Shown here: one piece after another, positions 26,001-34,744 of the stretch
Numbering within the stretch: the stretch's first letter is position 1
Layout of the letters: every line of letters starts with the position of its first letter
Assembly (NCBI GenBank): GCA_947088345.1
Contig: CAMUGE010000020.1
Location: 1 to 52,333, forward strand
Source of the DNA: an uncultured Roseburia sp.
Lineage (GTDB): Bacteria > Bacillota > Clostridia > Lachnospirales > Lachnospiraceae
DNA: 52,333 bases
Reading direction: 5' to 3'
The notes under the pieces: generated by a model
Databases searched by the model: none
What the model was told of the DNA's origin: nothing
Seen by the model: only the letters and a program-made list of their open reading frames with translations
Made by a program: the position numbers and the translations under genes

Positions 26001-29000
26001 CGAATTTTATGAACTGGCCAACGCAAAACGTCCGGAATTTATCAGAAGCGGCGAGATATCTGTGACAGCATTCGGCGACGAGGGCGCGCGGTTTCTGGAG
26101 CGATGCAAAACGCTGGCGCAGGATGCGCAGGCGCTCTATGAGAAATTGGATGAAAATAAAAAGGATGCCTTTTTTGAGCTGACACTTTACCCGGTTCGTT
26201 CCTTTAAAAATATGATGGTACATTATATCCAGACTGACCGGGCAAATCTTTACAATGAACAGGGGCGCGGGACGTCTCCCTGTCAGTATGCAAAAGAGGC
26301 TCTGGACGCGGCAGCGCAGATTGATGCCGATACGGCGGCTTACAACGCATTGCGCGACGGAAAATGGAACGGAATTATGAATTATAATCCGTCCAAACTG
26401 CAGGGATGCGACGCGCACATTACGACAAATCTTGCCGCAAACAAACCGACTGCGCTGGATTACACGTCTCTTGCAGTTGCCGTTGATTCAGAGACTGTGC
26501 TTACAGACAATGCAGCTTTGAATCTCTCGGTATATGATACATATGAAAAGTTTATTGATGTAATTAATCAGGGCTATGGCTCGTTCGATTATACAATTAC
26601 ATGTGATCAGGATTATGTGATCTTCAGTAAAACAGAGGGAACGGCAAACGGAAGCGACCGTGTTTTTGTCACACTGGATTCGTCGAAAACTCCGTCCGGC
26701 AACGCGGCGGCAAACATTGTTGTTTCGCAAAAACTTGGCGGCCTTACGGTCGATACGAAAGAGATTGCGGTAAATGTTGAAAATCCGGATATCTCAGCAG
26801 CAGAAAAAACATATATAGAAGCCGGCAAAACGGTTTCCATTGAGGCCGAGCATTTTTCGAGCGCCGTTTCAAAAGGCAGTTATGAGTGGAAAACAGAAAA
26901 AGATTTCGGCAGAAGCGGGGATTCGGTCAGAGCATATCCGGATCTGGCAGCGGAGGTTACAACGCCGAACACCTCAAATTCCGCCTATCTGGAATATGAT
27001 GTATACTTTACGGGAAGCGGGACGTATACGTTGGATGTGTACCGGATGCCTACGTTAAATGAGCGCGGCAGCATGAAATTTGCGATCGGAATTGACGATG
27101 GGCAGCCTGTGGTATTTACAGGAAGAAATGCAATCAGCAACGACACCAAAAATAAAAACGATCCCTGGTGCAGAGGCGTTCTTGACAATACGCAGAAATT
27201 AAGCCAAACGGTAAATATTCCGGCGGCAGGCCTGCATAAAGTGAGACTTTACAATATGTCATCCGGCGTTGTCATTGATAAGATGGTTCTCACCAACGGT
27301 ACGGATGTGACACGTTCCTATTTTGGGGCGCCGGAGAGCTACAACACAACATTTTGCACCTCGAAAGAGGAGCCGTATATGTTCGGCGATACTGCTGTTG
27401 ATGAGGAAATCAAAAAAATATATGAACCTGACATTATAATCGGGATGATTGAAAAATCAGGATCACTGATCAGCGGCGTAAAACTGATCAAACGGACGGA
27501 AAATCATAACAGCGCCGTCGCAGCCGTCGCAGCATATGATAAAAACGGAAATCTGGCGGCAGTTGAAATTGCAAAAGCCAATCTGGCGTCTGTCGGCATT
27601 AACAACGAGATAACGGTTCCAATCCGTCTTACCATGCCCGATGCAGCGGTGGCTTACGCTGTGATGGTATTTGACAATTTTACAAATATGAAGCCGATCG
27701 CACAGATGAGAGAATACGGAACAATTGTAACAGAGGCGGACGGCGATTCTATCGGTTTAAAGACGGATCTTGAGAGCTGCGTCGGGAAGAAATCGCTTGT
27801 GCTGGTTTCCGACGCCGAGATTACGGAAGATATTACGGCGGCGCAGATTAAATATCTTCATGGAGAGACCGTTACGGCGGGCTCCTACAGAAAGATTCCG
27901 TTTGAGAGTCAGCCGCAGGGCGCTTATTATATACGAACCGGAATCGACGGGGCTGATACAATTAACGAAAAGAAAAATACGCTCGTGAATATCCTGCCGG
28001 ACAACGATGGTGTGACAGAAACTTTGAATACATGGAGTTTTACAGAGAGTTTAAATGATGACAACGGCAAAGACCCGTTTTCGCTGACAGGAGGGGCATC
28101 CCGCACGGACGACGGACGTATCAGAATGAACACGACTTCAACGGGCGCTGCAGAGATGGCATATGCCAATCCGGTTACAGTATCACAGGGCGGAAAGGTG
28201 ACGGTTGAATTTGACATTTATTACGGCAGGCTTTCCAGTAAGACAATGTCTTATACAATCAGTGATTCTGCAGGCAGCCGCCTTGTGTCCGTATCCTTAA
28301 ACGCATATGATCCTTCCAAAAATGCAAGTGTGACAATTGGCGGCATAGAAAGGCTGACGGATTATACAGAGCTGTCCGGCGCTGTTTCACGTTCCAAAAA
28401 TACAGCGGCGGAGAACGGACCTACACATTATAAAAATGTATTCGATTTCGGAGACGGAAAGGCATATATTACGGTTTCCTCTGTTGCAGGTACGGCGGAG
28501 TTTTCCGGAAAACTGGACAGCGCCACGGCAAATAATATAAAGACAATTAAATTTGAAACGTCTTACAACAATAATGACCGGGCGTGCCTTGTAGATGATG
28601 TAAAAGTAGTTGTCCAGTCGGCGCCGCAATATGCGATAACAATTGGCGCCGTAGATAATGCCGACAATACGGCAATAGACGGGGCAGTCATTACTGTGGC
28701 AGATGCGCACAGCCAGGCAGAAATATCACCGAACGCGCAGGGCGCGTATATGCTCTGCGAAGGAGAGTACAGTATTACGGCTGCAGCAGCAGGTTATCGA
28801 ACCGTGACAATGCCGTTTGAACTTTCACCCGCGGTTGAGTCAAAGCAGATAAAGATACCGATGGTGTCTGATGCGGATCTGACTCCGGCATCAGTGACGA
28901 TAAAATATCTGGACGAAGAGAAAAATTCGATCCGGGAGGACGTTCATATCACACAGGATTTATATGTGGGAGATCAATATACGGTTCCTGACATATATAC

Positions 29001-30420
29001 TGCCGAATTTACGGTGAAGGATTCGCAGGGTAAAATAAATCTGTATCGGTTTAATGCATCGGCATCAGAGACAAACGTGATACTGACAGAAAATACGGAA
29101 CTGATACTCGTATTTCATCTGATGGAACAGTATGATTATTATGAAAATTTTAATGATTATATTGTGGACGAGAGCGCCTGGAAGAAAAACAAGGGAGGTT
29201 ATCCGGTTGTTGCAGACGGTGTGATCAGCTATTCCGCAACATCTACTTCTTTAGGTGCGTATACGACATTTGATGAAATTTCCTGTGAAGGCAAGATGGT
29301 GAAGATAAAGGCCAGATTAAAATTCGCACCCAAAACAATAACCGGAGACAGCCAGTTTTCGATTGGCGATTCAGCGCCTACGTTTAGCAGCAAAAACATT
29401 GACTATGGCGTAGAAAATGCGACAGGCCATATTTTAAGCCTTATCCACAAGAAAAACAATGCGGCATTCCTGGTAAACGGGGAGAGCGTCAGCACGGCTC
29501 ATATCGGCGACTGGGTGGATGTGGAGGCAGATATTAATTTTGCATCAAGGAAAGTTACGGTAACTCTGACAAATGACAACGGATACAATGCTGTTGTAGA
29601 GGATGTCAATTTTTACAGTTCATCAACGGCAGATCATATTGGTTCGTTTTATCTGCGGGCTGCCGGAGGAAACGGCGTGGTAAGTCTGGATGAACTGAGT
29701 GTTTCCGTGACAGGAGATGCACCGCCTGCCGTACCGGAGATAGAGAGCGTTATTAACTATAAGTCTGTCTATGCATTTGGCGACAGCATTGTATATGGCC
29801 ACAATGATCCCGGCAATGCGTTTGTGAACCGTATGGCAGGCAAATACAGTATGAAGTTATCGAAATATGCAAAAAATGGTGCAACAGTGATTGACAGCAG
29901 TAACGACATACTGGCGCAGATCAACAGCGCGCCTGCGGAGTCACCGGATTTTATCATATTTGACGGGTATACAAACGATGCCTACGGTCCGTCGGAAACT
30001 GACAGTTTTAATGCCGCAGGGGATTATGCCGATGTGACAAAAATACTCGGAACGCCGCTTGGCAGCAGCGCGTCGGAATTTGAGAGCACGACATTCTGCG
30101 GCGCTTTTGAAGAGATCCTGTATACAATGAAGCAAAAATGGCCAGGCAGCAAAATTATGTTTGTGACGATTCATAAATCAGGCGCACGTGATTTTGAAGT
30201 ACAGCAGAATCTGCATGATTTGACAGTGCAAATGTGCAGTGCATGGGGGGTAAATGTACTTGATATGTTTTCGGACTGTACACTTGATACAAGAAATGCG
30301 GATGAAATGGCACAATATATCATAGGAGGCAAAGGTTCTCATCCCAATGCGGACTGCTGTGACACTTATTATGTGCCAATGACAGCGGAAAAGCTGATCG
30401 GATTATGTGAGACAGAATAA
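23086..30420 (+). CDS. Giant secreted multidomain GH115 alpha-glucuronidase with SGNH esterase domain
   Basis: A 2444-residue exported protein. In order: signal peptide (1-~35); Ig-like BIG_2-type domains rich in Lys/Val (~38-295); a Gly/Ser/Glu/Thr/Pro repeat linker (~299-446); a GH115 region (~455-1240) with GIYDLCEKIGVSPWKWWADV, KYRGIFINDEYNLSQW and NFLWPAMHAYSPAFH; a GH115 C-terminal type domain (IEAEHFS near 1250 to ~1410); beta-sandwich regions (~1640-1840 and ~2015-2200), likely carbohydrate-binding; a carboxypeptidase-regulatory-like segment (~1860); and an SGNH/GDSL hydrolase (~2225-2444) with FGDSIVYGH and GSHPNADC. GH115 enzymes remove (4-O-methyl-)glucuronic acid from xylan; the SGNH part may be an acetyl-xylan esterase. 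No sortase motif or dockerin is visible. Divergent from an AraC regulator. Confidence 0.9.
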   Translation: MGKQGRKAGRRALAIGLAIALAVSSGFSAAEVKAAEKAPAKISLNVTKKTIEAGKKFTVKAASVTPKTASKKVVFKTSNRKVATVTDKGVVTGVKAGTVNITVTSAVNKSVKAVCKVKVTSPKATKITVNDAVKKTLAVDVKKTIQVKPTVLPKGAKVTGYTYTVKNKKIATVTKNGKLKGKKAGRTTLTIKNKKTAGTKNLSLKLNVIVPSVPVKGVTLDQTKLNLKVGESVSLKEKVTPANATTKLAGWSSSNETVAAVSADGKVKASSEGTAVITVKTLNNAKKAACVVTVTKDDSETPGGSENPGGSETPGGTETPGGSETPGGTETPGGSETPGGTENPGGSETPGGSETPGGSENPGGSETPGGTETPGGSETPGGTETPGGSETPGGTENPGGSETPGGSETPGGSETPGGSENPGGSENPGGTENPGDTENPGGDEEDGENKTVSGYVSVVKGDITLAESGKTTTIYVDAADDKSVIRAAGDLAEDIAAVTGITPEISSDETVLSSGAVTVIAGTIGKSKALDSLIENKKLDVSAIQSKWESFTVQNVDGTLVIAGSDKRGTIFGIYDLCEKIGVSPWKWWADVDPVHADALYIKLPRGGYTEGEPSVKYRGIFINDEYNLSQWSKELGGGTAMTHETYEKVFELLLRQKANFLWPAMHAYSPAFHSDEENAKLADEYGIVMGSSHCEPLLRNNLGELDAFQDKWEAENPGKTLYKALKNESGKAVAYYWTDHDNNNNPVDNREFLEAYWRESVQNYGSYDNIYTLGMRGVHDGSFQTNMDYATALQEIIDVQRKIIQEEICDKTGQKIEDIPQVFIPYKDILKYYNDGSIRIPSDVTIMWPDDNFGYVRQNADDTERANAGRTGIYYHVSYYGYPTSYLWLTTTQPGLIREEMGKSYDMGADRMWIVNVGDIKPAENDIEYFLKLAHDINMRDKDIHDVFAEKAQRDFNLGKEDAAEYARIMDEFYELANAKRPEFIRSGEISVTAFGDEGARFLERCKTLAQDAQALYEKLDENKKDAFFELTLYPVRSFKNMMVHYIQTDRANLYNEQGRGTSPCQYAKEALDAAAQIDADTAAYNALRDGKWNGIMNYNPSKLQGCDAHITTNLAANKPTALDYTSLAVAVDSETVLTDNAALNLSVYDTYEKFIDVINQGYGSFDYTITCDQDYVIFSKTEGTANGSDRVFVTLDSSKTPSGNAAANIVVSQKLGGLTVDTKEIAVNVENPDISAAEKTYIEAGKTVSIEAEHFSSAVSKGSYEWKTEKDFGRSGDSVRAYPDLAAEVTTPNTSNSAYLEYDVYFTGSGTYTLDVYRMPTLNERGSMKFAIGIDDGQPVVFTGRNAISNDTKNKNDPWCRGVLDNTQKLSQTVNIPAAGLHKVRLYNMSSGVVIDKMVLTNGTDVTRSYFGAPESYNTTFCTSKEEPYMFGDTAVDEEIKKIYEPDIIIGMIEKSGSLISGVKLIKRTENHNSAVAAVAAYDKNGNLAAVEIAKANLASVGINNEITVPIRLTMPDAAVAYAVMVFDNFTNMKPIAQMREYGTIVTEADGDSIGLKTDLESCVGKKSLVLVSDAEITEDITAAQIKYLHGETVTAGSYRKIPFESQPQGAYYIRTGIDGADTINEKKNTLVNILPDNDGVTETLNTWSFTESLNDDNGKDPFSLTGGASRTDDGRIRMNTTSTGAAEMAYANPVTVSQGGKVTVEFDIYYGRLSSKTMSYTISDSAGSRLVSVSLNAYDPSKNASVTIGGIERLTDYTELSGAVSRSKNTAAENGPTHYKNVFDFGDGKAYITVSSVAGTAEFSGKLDSATANNIKTIKFETSYNNNDRACLVDDVKVVVQSAPQYAITIGAVDNADNTAIDGAVITVADAHSQAEISPNAQGAYMLCEGEYSITAAAAGYRTVTMPFELSPAVESKQIKIPMVSDADLTPASVTIKYLDEEKNSIREDVHITQDLYVGDQYTVPDIYTAEFTVKDSQGKINLYRFNASASETNVILTENTELILVFHLMEQYDYYENFNDYIVDESAWKKNKGGYPVVADGVISYSATSTSLGAYTTFDEISCEGKMVKIKARLKFAPKTITGDSQFSIGDSAPTFSSKNIDYGVENATGHILSLIHKKNNAAFLVNGESVSTAHIGDWVDVEADINFASRKVTVTLTNDNGYNAVVEDVNFYSSSTADHIGSFYLRAAGGNGVVSLDELSVSVTGDAPPAVPEIESVINYKSVYAFGDSIVYGHNDPGNAFVNRMAGKYSMKLSKYAKNGATVIDSSNDILAQINSAPAESPDFIIFDGYTNDAYGPSETDSFNAAGDYADVTKILGTPLGSSASEFESTTFCGAFEEILYTMKQKWPGSKIMFVTIHKSGARDFEVQQNLHDLTVQMCSAWGVNVLDMFSDCTLDTRNADEMAQYIIGGKGSHPNADCCDTYYVPMTAEKLIGLCETE
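23974..24420 (+). repeat. Hexapeptide-coding tandem repeat (GGSETP/GGTENP) linker
   Basis: Eighteen-nucleotide units encode six-residue repeats GG(S/T)E(T/N)P. Within it a 162-nt block (23998-24159), nine units long, is followed at once by a copy that looks identical base for base (24160-24321). The array codes for a flexible linker between the Ig-like domains and the catalytic region. Confidence 0.93.
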
Positions 30421-30456
30421 GCATATTTTATAAAACATCATATGCCACAGAAAACA

Positions 30457-30488
30457 GAGGGAGAAAGCAGTGTACTGCTTTCTCCCTC
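30457..30488. terminator. Bidirectional terminator between GH115 and chemoreceptor genes
   Basis: A perfect 14-bp stem GAGGGAGAAAGCAG/CTGCTTTCTCCCTC encloses a TGTA loop. A-rich and T-rich flanks serve both converging genes. Confidence 0.9.
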
Positions 30489-30507
30489 TTAACTTTATCT
30501 GCCTGGT

Positions 30508-31875
30508 TTATGTATCTTCCCTGGCGATTTCGAGCAATCGATTCAAATCCCCAATCAGTCCGTTCGAGTATTTTTCCGCTTCCCGGTATATTTGTTCCGC
30601 TTTCTGAAAATTTTCTGCACGTAAGGCTTCCAGCGCCTCCTCGCCAAACTTATGGAAGCGTTTGTGCTTCACATTTAATCCGGTCCAGATCGGCAGTATG
30701 CCGGGTATTTTCGGCGTCAGAGAATGGTAAAAATGCCCAAAGCCGCATTTGGTCGAATCCAGCTGCAGCGGAATCACAGTATGTTCCGTAACCATTTTTT
30801 TAAGATTGTTAAGCCAGGTGGTGTGCGCTGCGATTGCACTGGAGACATATTGCGAAAATTCTTTGTTTTCCATATGGAAAAATGCGTCGTCGCTCATGGA
30901 ACCCATCTGTTTCACCGATTCATCTAAAATACGCTCAATTTCGGCAACCGGTTTTGTCTCCTGCTGAATGTCCGCTCCTACCTGACGCATAAAGACAGTA
31001 CTGTTCATCAGCTGGTTTTCCATCTCGGTCATGGAACTGCTTAGTTCCTCGCTGACAGCTGCGATCGAACTGATCGAATCGTTTACTTTTGATACATGCG
31101 ACTGGCTCTCACTGTTTAATTTCCACACATGATCTATTTTCTGCGCGATGGCGCCGAGGGCGTCGATTGTGCTTGTCGCGCTTTTTACGCTCTTTTCCGA
31201 GGCATTTTTGATGCTCTCAACAAATTCTCCCATATTGCCGGTCAGCTGCTGTGTCTGCTCGGCCAGTTCGCGTATTTCATAAGCCACAACGGCAAAACCT
31301 TTTCCGGCTGCGCCTGCCCTTGCCGCTTCAATTGATGCATTCAGTGCGAGCAGGTTTGTTTGCAGCGAAATGGATTCGATGCCGGAGATCACTTCATTCA
31401 TGCGATCCACCACCGAAAACAGATGATCCATGCTCTTTTGAAGTTCCTTTGAGACGTTAAGCGCCTGTCCGGAAAGTTCTTTAATGTTCGTCAGCTCGTT
31501 TTGGCCTGATTCGATTTTGCGGTAGACTTCTCCTGTTTCAGAAGAAACCTCAATAATGGTGTTTGTCAGTTCCTCGTGCTGATTATTGGAATTGCCCGTG
31601 AGAGCGCCGCCCGCGGATACACCGAAAATCGCTTCCGTTGCTTTTTCCACATTGCGGGAGATTTCCATAATTTTTTCTGTCTGATGCTGCATTGCCAGGT
31701 CGAGGGAGCTGATCTGCATCACAGCCTTGATATTCTTTTCCAAGACCTCGGCAAACTGTTTTCTTCCTTTGACCAGACGCTGGTACATACCGCTTAACTC
31801 CGGAACTTTGGAGTAATCTGCTGCTTTTAATTCTGAAACTGAACGAAGCAGTTTCTTATTCCTTTCCATTGCCAT
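30508..31875 (-). CDS. Soluble methyl-accepting chemotaxis protein with C-terminal CZB domain
   Basis: A 455-residue chemoreceptor without any membrane segment. The long coiled-coil signalling domain contains the conserved tip [20 protein letters not shown] followed by [19 protein letters not shown], which contacts CheA and CheW. The C-terminal ~110 residues are a CZB (chemoreceptor zinc-binding) domain with a His in [10 protein letters not shown], Cys in [13 protein letters not shown] and late His in [10 protein letters not shown], the usual His/Cys zinc ligands. Soluble CZB receptors in other bacteria respond to zinc- or oxidant-related cues. No other chemotaxis or flagellar genes lie nearby. 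ATG at 31875 follows GAGGT; the second ATG two codons in is less well spaced. Confidence 0.9.
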   Translation of the reverse strand: MAMERNKKLLRSVSELKAADYSKVPELSGMYQRLVKGRKQFAEVLEKNIKAVMQISSLDLAMQHQTEKIMEISRNVEKATEAIFGVSAGGALTGNSNNQHEELTNTIIEVSSETGEVYRKIESGQNELTNIKELSGQALNVSKELQKSMDHLFSVVDRMNEVISGIESISLQTNLLALNASIEAARAGAAGKGFAVVAYEIRELAEQTQQLTGNMGEFVESIKNASEKSVKSATSTIDALGAIAQKIDHVWKLNSESQSHVSKVNDSISSIAAVSEELSSSMTEMENQLMNSTVFMRQVGADIQQETKPVAEIERILDESVKQMGSMSDDAFFHMENKEFSQYVSSAIAAHTTWLNNLKKMVTEHTVIPLQLDSTKCGFGHFYHSLTPKIPGILPIWTGLNVKHKRFHKFGEEALEALRAENFQKAEQIYREAEKYSNGLIGDLNRLLEIAREDT

Positions 31876-31938
31876 TTTTACCTCTTTCGTCGCTGTTTTG
31901 CCTGAAATGTCAGACAGTCAGATTTTCTGTTTATATTC

Positions 31939-31967
31939 ATAATATGAAATTTTAACATATTTTGCAA
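31939..31967 (-). promoter_or_regulatory. Promoter of the chemoreceptor gene
   Basis: On the - strand TTGCAA (31967-31962), 17 nt, TATTAT (31944-31939), about 64 nt before the start codon. Confidence 0.65.
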
Positions 31968-32116
31968 CCTTTTTCTATTTCCTTTTACAGGTATTTTTTC
32001 AAAGTTTCACCTTACGATTTTGCCCGGGATTAAACTGTATTGCATGTGGTTTTTCTGGTTATGAAGGCGCCAAAATGAAAGCGTTGGAGTAGTTTGTGAG
32101 TATCAGGCTGGTTGTA

Positions 32117-32857
32117 TTACTCCTCAAACTGGATTCCGATCATCGTAAGGCCATGCGCCGGTGCGGTCGGTCCGGCGGCGCTGCGGCTGCGCGCTGACAA
32201 AATTTCCGGTATCTGCTTTGGGGAAAGCATACCTCCGCCCACCTGAATCAGAGTTCCGGCAATAATTCTGACCATATTGTACAGAAAGCCGTTACCGGTA
32301 ACGCGGATCGTAACGATATCCTCTTCCCTGAAAACATCACAGGAAAAAAGCGTACGCACTGTGGATTTTACCTGTGAGCCGACTGCGCAGAAGCTTTTAA
32401 AGTCGTGTTCTCCAATCAGATATGAAGCAGCCTGTTTCATTTCCCCAACATCAAGGCGGTGGTGGTAAAAACAGGTATCAAATCGTCTGTTTGGGAGAGG
32501 GAATGTTCTGTTTAAGATACGGTACTCATAAGTTTTTTTGCTTTTCCGGTAACGCGGATGCCAGTCCGCGGGAACCTGAGAAGAGCCGGTGGCGGCGATA
32601 TCCTGCGGAAGACGCCTGTTGAGCGCGAAAGCAATCTTTTCGGCAGGAATCCTTGTTTCTGTGTCAAAAACGGCCACGTTGCCAAGTGAATGGACGCCGG
32701 AGTCTGTCCGGCTTGCGCCTGATACGGTGATTTCTTCGTTCAGGAGCGCCGAGAGCTCCCGATTTAGAACTTCCTCAATGGTAATGCCGTTCGGCTGAAT
32801 CTGCCATCCCCTGTAGTTTGTGCCGTCATAGGCCACAGTTAATTTGATACGTTTCAT
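32117..32857 (-). CDS. truA: tRNA pseudouridine synthase A
   Basis: A 246-residue enzyme that converts uridines 38-40 of tRNA anticodon stems to pseudouridine. KLTVAYDGTNYRGWQIQPN is the start of the family domain; GASRTDSGVHSLGNVAVFDT holds the catalytic Asp; GNGFLYNMVRIIAGTLIQVG is the conserved C-terminal box. The frame is open to 33004, but those codons cover the intergenic repeat and overlap ecfT. The ATG at 32857 has GGGAGG 11 nt upstream and begins the conserved part. Last gene of the leftward operon that includes the Ecf module, a common order in Firmicutes. Confidence 0.95.
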   Translation of the reverse strand: MKRIKLTVAYDGTNYRGWQIQPNGITIEEVLNRELSALLNEEITVSGASRTDSGVHSLGNVAVFDTETRIPAEKIAFALNRRLPQDIAATGSSQVPADWHPRYRKSKKTYEYRILNRTFPLPNRRFDTCFYHHRLDVGEMKQAASYLIGEHDFKSFCAVGSQVKSTVRTLFSCDVFREEDIVTIRVTGNGFLYNMVRIIAGTLIQVGGGMLSPKQIPEILSARSRSAAGPTAPAHGLTMIGIQFEE

Positions 32858-32911
32858 AAAATTGAGATCCTCCCGGTAAAAGGGAATTTTGCCGCGGTAA
32901 AATACGGGGCG

Positions 32912-32947
32912 GCAAACTGCATTGCAGTTTGCTGCATTACAATTTGC
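32912..32947. repeat. Short inverted and direct repeat between ecfT and truA
   Basis: GCAAACTGCA (32912-32921) and TGCAGTTTGC (32923-32932) form a 10-bp inverted repeat around a single T. The 15-mer TGCATTGCAGTTTGC (32918-32932) is followed directly by TGCATTACAATTTGC (32933-32947), which differs at two positions. Confidence 0.75.
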
Positions 32948-32973
32948 CGTCGGAATACTTTCTTTTGTTTTTG

Positions 32974-33786
32974 CTATTGCGGCCATGGCAGGCGTATTCT
33001 GCATAATATAATGACAGCAAAGTACACAAGCAGAAAAAGATAAGAGACTTTGTCCCTTTTTTCATAGTGGAGGGGCTTCATTTTTGTGCGGCCGCTGCCG
33101 CCGTGGTAGCAGCGGGCTTCCATAGCCATTGCAAGATCGTCTGCCCGGCGAAATGCCGAGATAAACAGCGGAACAAGAAGCGGAATCATGTTTTTGACAC
33201 GTTTCAGAAGACTGCCGCTCTCAAAATCAGCGCCCCGCGCCATTTGAGCTTTCATGATCTTGTCTGTCTCCTCAATTAAAATCGGGATAAAACGGAGTGC
33301 AATCGACATCATCATAGCGACCGCATGTACCGGAACGCCGACTTTACTAAGAGGCATCAGTGCTTTTTCCATGCCGTCTGTCAGCTGATTTGGCGTGGTC
33401 GTAAGTGTCATAATGGATGTGCCAAGGATCAGGTAACTTAAACGTATAATCATAATCAATGCATTTTTGATGCCTTCTGCGGTGATTTTAAAGATCCAAA
33501 ACCGTACCAGCGGTTCGCCCGGTGTCAGAAAAAGATTGAACGCTCCGGTGATCAGCATTAAAATAAGTATGGTTCTTAAGCCTTTGATCATAAAACGAAA
33601 CGGTACTTTTGATATTTTTATGACAAGAAATAAAAATGCGGTTGCCACAGCCAGTCCGGCAATTCCATTTACACAAAACAGGCTGATAATGTAGACCAGC
33701 GTACCAGACAGTTTGACACGCGGGTCGAGTTTGTGGATTACGGACTCGGCCTGATAATACTGGCCCAGAGTAATATCCCTAAGCAT
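32974..33786 (-). CDS. ecfT: Energy-coupling factor transporter transmembrane protein EcfT
   Basis: A 270-residue membrane scaffold of group II ECF vitamin/metal importers. It links interchangeable substrate-binding S proteins to the ATPases. It begins LGQYYQAESVIHKLDPRVKL, typical of EcfT, and has about five hydrophobic segments. The coupling helices carry MKAQMARGADFESGS and MAMEARCYHGG, the two Ala-Arg-Gly/Arg-type motifs that sit in the ATPase grooves. The frame opens at 33825, but GGAGGGAAACC precedes the ATG at 33786. It overlaps the end of ecfA2 by 8 nt. No S component is encoded in the window, as expected for the shared type. Confidence 0.95.
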   Translation of the reverse strand: MLRDITLGQYYQAESVIHKLDPRVKLSGTLVYIISLFCVNGIAGLAVATAFLFLVIKISKVPFRFMIKGLRTILILMLITGAFNLFLTPGEPLVRFWIFKITAEGIKNALIMIIRLSYLILGTSIMTLTTTPNQLTDGMEKALMPLSKVGVPVHAVAMMMSIALRFIPILIEETDKIMKAQMARGADFESGSLLKRVKNMIPLLVPLFISAFRRADDLAMAMEARCYHGGSGRTKMKPLHYEKRDKVSYLFLLVYFAVIILCRIRLPWPQ

Positions 33787-34672
33787 GGTTTCCCTCCAAA
33801 TAAATATCGCGCCGGCCGGCGTCAAGTCCCATCAGCGCTTCCAGTAATGTTGCTCTGGCCTCTTCGATTGTTGTTGCCCCTGTGTCGACCATAATGCCGT
33901 GGTCTTTCAGTTCATGCATCAGATATGTCACCTGTGGGGCTGCAAGGCCTGCTACTTCCAGTTCTCTGTAATGGGCAAATACATCCCGCGGGGCGCCATC
34001 CAGCATCACACTGCCCTGATTCATTACAACAATGCGTTCGACATATTTTGCAACATCTTCCATGCTGTGCGAGACAAGTATGACAGTTATGCCCCGCTCT
34101 TTGTGCATACGCGCTACAAGATCTAAAATTTCGTCGCGCCCTGCCGGATCAAGACCCGCGGTCGGTTCGTCGAGAATTAACACTTCAGGCCGCATGGCAA
34201 GTACGCCCGCAATGGCGACGCGTCTTTTTTGTCCGCCCGACAAATCAAATGGCGACTGGTAATAGAGTTCTTCCGCCAAGCCGACGCTGCGCAGAGCCTC
34301 AAATGCGCGAAGTCCTGCTTCTTCTTTGGACAGATTCTGGTTTTTGGGGCCGAAGCTTACATCGTCGAAGATTGTCGTCTCAAACAGCTGGTGTTCCGGA
34401 TATTGAAATACAAGTCCCACTTTGCTGCGCAGTTCCCTTAAATTATAATCTTCCTCATAGATATCGCGGCCGTTAAAATAGATCGTTCCTGACGTCGCTT
34501 TCATTAAGCCGTTCAGGTGCTGTACAAGCGTGGACTTTCCCGAACCGGTGTGTCCGATCACGCCGATAAACTGACCGTCTTTTAGCTCAAGGTTAATGTC
34601 CTTTAACGCCTGGATACGATCGGAAGTGTCTGCGCTGTAGACATAATTGACTTTATCTAAAATAATTGACAT
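33779..34672 (-). CDS. ecfA2: ECF transporter ATPase EcfA2
   Basis: A 297-residue ABC ATPase. Walker A is GHTGSGKST, the signature [17 protein letters not shown] and Walker B VLILDEPTAGLD, with the H-loop HSMEDV. With EcfA1 it forms the heterodimer that powers EcfT. The frame opens at 34702 but GAGG precedes the ATG at 34672, where homology to the family begins. It follows ecfA1 by 72 nt and overlaps ecfT. Confidence 0.94.
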   Translation of the reverse strand: MSIILDKVNYVYSADTSDRIQALKDINLELKDGQFIGVIGHTGSGKSTLVQHLNGLMKATSGTIYFNGRDIYEEDYNLRELRSKVGLVFQYPEHQLFETTIFDDVSFGPKNQNLSKEEAGLRAFEALRSVGLAEELYYQSPFDLSGGQKRRVAIAGVLAMRPEVLILDEPTAGLDPAGRDEILDLVARMHKERGITVILVSHSMEDVAKYVERIVVMNQGSVMLDGAPRDVFAHYRELEVAGLAAPQVTYLMHELKDHGIMVDTGATTIEEARATLLEALMGLDAGRRDIYLEGNHA

Positions 34673-34744
34673 GAATTTCCTCATTTCTCTGCTGAAAAGC
34701 AAACGGGCGGCTTCGCGTAACGGAAGCGGATGTGCAACTGTATT

